Origin: CAYVMP01 sp964452635
GTDB lineage: Bacteria; Patescibacteriota; Minisyncoccia; Phycocordibacterales; DATDWN01
Assembly: GCA_964452635.1 (NCBI GenBank)
Contig: CAYVMP010000002.1
Location: forward strand, 1 to 58,905
Reading direction: 5' to 3'
DNA: 58,905 nucleotides
Shown piece by piece: positions 56,718-58,905 of the stretch; the stretch's first letter is position 1, and each line of letters begins with the position of its first letter. The position numbers and the translations under genes were made by a program. The notes under the pieces were generated by a model, which worked only from the letters and a program-made list of their open reading frames with translations, was not told where the DNA came from and searched no databases.

Positions 56718-57227
56718 TTATGCTTTTTCGATGATGATTGAGAGTCCTTTGAGGCTTTTTTTGGCTTCTTCGGCTATTTTGTATTCTGCTGTAATGAGTT
56801 TGAGTACTCGGTCCATTCTCTCCCGAAGGAATTTAACGTCCATGTACTTGGTTCTGCCGGGGAGGAATAGGTCAATTTTGATTCTATTGCCTTCACTGAG
56901 CCATTCTGAGGCTTTTTTGGCCTTAAGCTCGAGGTCGTGGTCGCCCGTGCCCACCTTTACTTGAATGTTCTTTACTTCTACTGTGTGAGCCTTTGCCTTA
57001 GCCACCTTTTGCTTTTTGTTTTCAGCATACTGAAATTTACCATAATCCATGATTTTTGCAACTGGTGGATTGGCTTTCGGTGAAATCTCGATGAGATCCT
57101 GTCCAAGTTCTCGAGCCTTGTCGAGCGCATCTTTGAATGAGAGGACTCCGAGGTTATCACCGTCTTCGAGGATTACTCGTAGTTCAGGTGCCTGTATTTG
57201 GTTGTTTATTTTAACGTGTGTACTCAA
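56718..57227 (-). CDS. infC: Translation initiation factor IF-3 with TTG start
   Basis: A 169-aa initiation factor that discriminates start codons and keeps subunits apart. The N-domain begins KINNQIQAPELRVILEDGDNLGV, the linker includes MDYGKFQYAENKKQK, and the C-domain includes HDLELKAKKASEWLSEGNRIKI. The start codon is TTG at 57225-57227; no in-frame ATG lies nearby and the N-terminal length fits. Non-AUG starts are common in infC because IF-3 represses its own translation through them. Confidence 0.95.
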   Translation of the reverse strand: MSTHVKINNQIQAPELRVILEDGDNLGVLSFKDALDKARELGQDLIEISPKANPPVAKIMDYGKFQYAENKKQKVAKAKAHTVEVKNIQVKVGTGDHDLELKAKKASEWLSEGNRIKIDLFLPGRTKYMDVKFLRERMDRVLKLITAEYKIAEEAKKSLKGLSIIIEKA

Positions 57228-57334
57228 ATGGAAATAAATAAATTAATAAAATGTGAATATGAGGCATGTTTATAGATGTAAACAAGCTCACAAAATATAT
57301 CATTGTTTCGATTGAAAGGCAATTGTTTGAGGCA

Positions 57335-57979
57335 CTAGTTGACCGAGAGTGATTCTAAGATATCTTTCAGTATTTCACTTTCCTTTTCTTTTGAAATTAC
57401 TCCCGGAACTTTGAGAGCTTCAACACCTTGGTCAACGTCAATCGCTCCAGAGAAAATAGTAATAAATTGTTGCTTCACTACGAGAGTCTTTTTATTTGTA
57501 ATAGGGAAGTAGTATGTTGTTTGTCCGCACCCTTCTGCGCCCTCAAATATTTTGAAACCAGAGAGTGTTCCGACAGTAATAGTGTCAATAAATCCGGGGG
57601 AAGGAACAACCTCACTATTAACGAAGTTTTCTTGGGGAATGTATGGACTTTCTGTTTTCATGACAGTAACGTAGTTTTCATTTCGTGTGTACATGTTTAG
57701 ATTGAAATCTGTCAGTGTCGGTATTGTTGTGGTTGATTCACCTTTGAAATCACAGTAGTCGTGGTGAACAAAGGGTATTTCGTGGTGTACGGTGGTTTGG
57801 TCATCTTTTTGGGTAACAGTGAGAATCTGTGGATAGGTGAATGATATGCCACTTGTTCGGTTCGTACTTACTTTGGTTGTTGGGGGTTTTTGCTCAGTAG
57901 GTTTTTTAGTTTTCCCCCAATAGATAAAGCCTCCTAAGAGCACAACACATATGGTGATGAAAATGAATAATTTTTTCAT
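57335..57979 (-). CDS. Hypothetical N-anchored extracytoplasmic protein
   Basis: A 214-aa protein with an N-terminal membrane segment (about 3-22), a Lys/Thr/Pro-rich linker and a soluble domain starting GISFTYPQILTVTQ. It resembles the PsbP/MOG1-like layout of the protein at 2043. Two Cys residues (in HHDYCDF and EGCGQT) could form a disulfide outside the cell. Its start overlaps the stop of the upstream membrane-protein gene by 4 nt, so the two are coupled. Function unknown. Confidence 0.7.
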   Translation of the reverse strand: MKKLFIFITICVVLLGGFIYWGKTKKPTEQKPPTTKVSTNRTSGISFTYPQILTVTQKDDQTTVHHEIPFVHHDYCDFKGESTTTIPTLTDFNLNMYTRNENYVTVMKTESPYIPQENFVNSEVVPSPGFIDTITVGTLSGFKIFEGAEGCGQTTYYFPITNKKTLVVKQQFITIFSGAIDVDQGVEALKVPGVISKEKESEILKDILESLSVN

Positions 57980-58527
57980 TGGGATTGTTTATTTCGAAAT
58001 ATGAATTCTCCAGTGATAATAGTAATGAGCACGATGATTCCAAACGGCACGATGAACAGAAGTGGATTATCGATGACAGGTATGTTTGTTTTAACTTTTG
58101 TGTTAAGAAATCCAATAATAATTGCCCCCCACCATCCAATCTGTGAGAGTGTTGATGCGATTGTGATTCGAAATTTAAGAATTGACGGGATTGATATTGT
58201 GTCTGGTGATGTAGGGAAGGATTGTTTTGTGATATGCAGGTAGAGACCGTTGAGTCCAAGGAGTGCGACGAAGAAAAGTTTGATTGCTGTGAGACCACTG
58301 ACACTGCCTTTCATGATGAGGAGTGCCGATCCAGATAGTACCAACCCAGACCACCCAATCCAAATGAGTGGTTGGGTTACCTCTGCAACTGATTGGACGA
58401 AGGACAGGGATCTTTTTTTGAGAATCCAGAGTAGCCCCGATGTGTCGATGACAAGTACAGCACCAAATCCAATAATCAGTGAGATGAGATGAATAAAGGT
58501 GAGTACGTGGTATGGCGAAATAGTCAT
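57976..58527 (-). CDS. Polytopic membrane protein of unknown function
   Basis: A 183-aa protein with about five or six membrane helices, beginning MTISPYHVLTFIHLISLIIGFGAVLVID and ending TGEFIFRNKQSQ. His in the first helix and Trp-rich turns (LIWIGWSGLVLSG) are notable, but no family is assigned. An extended -10 (TGCTATAAT, 58534-58542 on the minus strand) ends 6 nt before the ATG, predicting a leaderless mRNA. It overlaps the downstream gene by 4 nt. Confidence 0.75.
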   Translation of the reverse strand: MTISPYHVLTFIHLISLIIGFGAVLVIDTSGLLWILKKRSLSFVQSVAEVTQPLIWIGWSGLVLSGSALLIMKGSVSGLTAIKLFFVALLGLNGLYLHITKQSFPTSPDTISIPSILKFRITIASTLSQIGWWGAIIIGFLNTKVKTNIPVIDNPLLFIVPFGIIVLITIITGEFIFRNKQSQ

Positions 58528-58579
58528 ATGGAAATTATAGCAGATTTTTTGATGGGTAGGGGGAATTTTGAAAAATAAA

Positions 58580-58615
58580 ATCTGCCACCTACGGATTTAA
58601 TCCCGTGGGGCAGAT
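58580..58615 (-). terminator. Terminator of the 58653 gene
   Basis: ATCTGCC/GGCAGAT stem with further inner pairing, followed on the minus strand by TTTTATTTTT. Confidence 0.75.
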
Positions 58616-58652
58616 GAGGGTTAGGTTTGTTTTTTCTACCTGTTGGCGATAT

Positions 58653-58901
58653 TTACCCATTTTCTTCTTGACGTTGGTATTCCACACCCACTTCTGCGTT
58701 TTCATGGAAAAATACCACATCTCCCACCTCAGTACTTTTAATACCAGGTAAATTCATTGGATATCCATAGGTAGCGACAGCATTTCTTTTTTTTGTCGAC
58801 CTGTTGCCACTGACTACTACAATCTCTTTTATTTTCATATAAACGAATCTTCCATGTCTGAAAACATCACCTATTTTAAGGTTTTTGAAAATTTCTATCA
58901 T
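58653..58901 (-). CDS. Small hypothetical protein at window edge
   Basis: An 82-aa soluble protein (MIEIFKNLKIGDVFRHGRFVYMKIKEI..., ending EYQRQEENG). The first part (IGDVFRHGRFVYMKI) looks like a small beta-barrel, similar in style to the gene at 31638, but no family is recognised. Only 4 nt of upstream sequence are in the window, so a longer N-terminus cannot be excluded. Its terminator is clear. Confidence 0.6.
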   Translation of the reverse strand: MIEIFKNLKIGDVFRHGRFVYMKIKEIVVVSGNRSTKKRNAVATYGYPMNLPGIKSTEVGDVVFFHENAEVGVEYQRQEENG

Positions 58902-58905
58902 TGTG

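Noticed and set aside
1..58905. CRISPR array or UGA-to-Gly recoding
   Set aside because: No regularly spaced short direct repeats were seen. Core proteins end at normal stops including TGA and contain no in-frame TGA, so code 11 applies despite the CPR affiliation.

Overview
This window is a compact, moderately AT-rich stretch of a bacterial chromosome. It most likely comes from a Candidatus Patescibacteria (CPR) member of the Parcubacteria/Paceibacteria type. The reasons are: the S10/spc ribosomal-protein locus runs rpsE-rplO with no rpmD (L30), a CPR hallmark; S14 is the short zinc form; there is a prepilin/PilB/PilC module and a ComEC-type DNA-uptake module; and many small membrane-anchored proteins are of a kind common in this group. 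All genes read with the standard code (UGA is a stop). No CRISPR array, rRNA or classical transposase was seen.

Layout. 1-14 kb: small conserved genes (DUF1059-like, RNHCP, trypsin-like protease), tRNA-Gly(TCC), histidine phosphatase, TrmB-type regulator, HU, rny, clpP, rsmE, tig, ppa, an accessory insert (11.2-12.4 kb) and nusA. 14-21 kb: type IV pilus module (pilB, pilC, three pilin-like genes). 21-30 kb: tpiA-pgk, HIT, recJ, RNase HI, a comEC split into channel and metallo-beta-lactamase genes by two inserted minus-strand genes (one is sodA), rpmB and an M50 protease. 30-53 kb: str-S10-spc locus (rpsL, rpsG, fusA, tuf, rpsJ, rplC ... rplO, secY, adk, map), interrupted by an 832-aa/98-aa pair between fusA and tuf, and by small-protein cassettes between rplB/rpsS and rplE/rpsN. 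53-59 kb: ndk, a 6S-like RNA, a beta-CASP nuclease, infC-rpmI-rplT and unknown membrane proteins.

Two expression styles coexist. Many core genes have a -10 box ending only 6-9 nt before the start codon and no Shine-Dalgarno, so leaderless mRNAs are predicted. Several inserted small genes instead carry a consensus TTGAC-17-TAnnnT promoter, usually a strong GGAGG site, and their own terminator. After two of these insertions in the ribosomal locus a new promoter restarts transcription.

The most interesting unexplained signal is a dispersed family of nested hairpin elements (positions 10435, 28471, 31885, 50024, 51530 and 54587). Their long outer stems differ in sequence, but they share a core: a 3-bp stem, a GGA/GA internal loop, a second 3-bp stem and a loop. 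Stem bases covary between copies. Most copies also have a 3' hairpin with an ACCA/AGCA loop. Two copies are almost identical inside but sit in unrelated outer stems, and three are flanked by GTCGAG-type boundaries. A second hairpin type occurs after tuf and after rplN.
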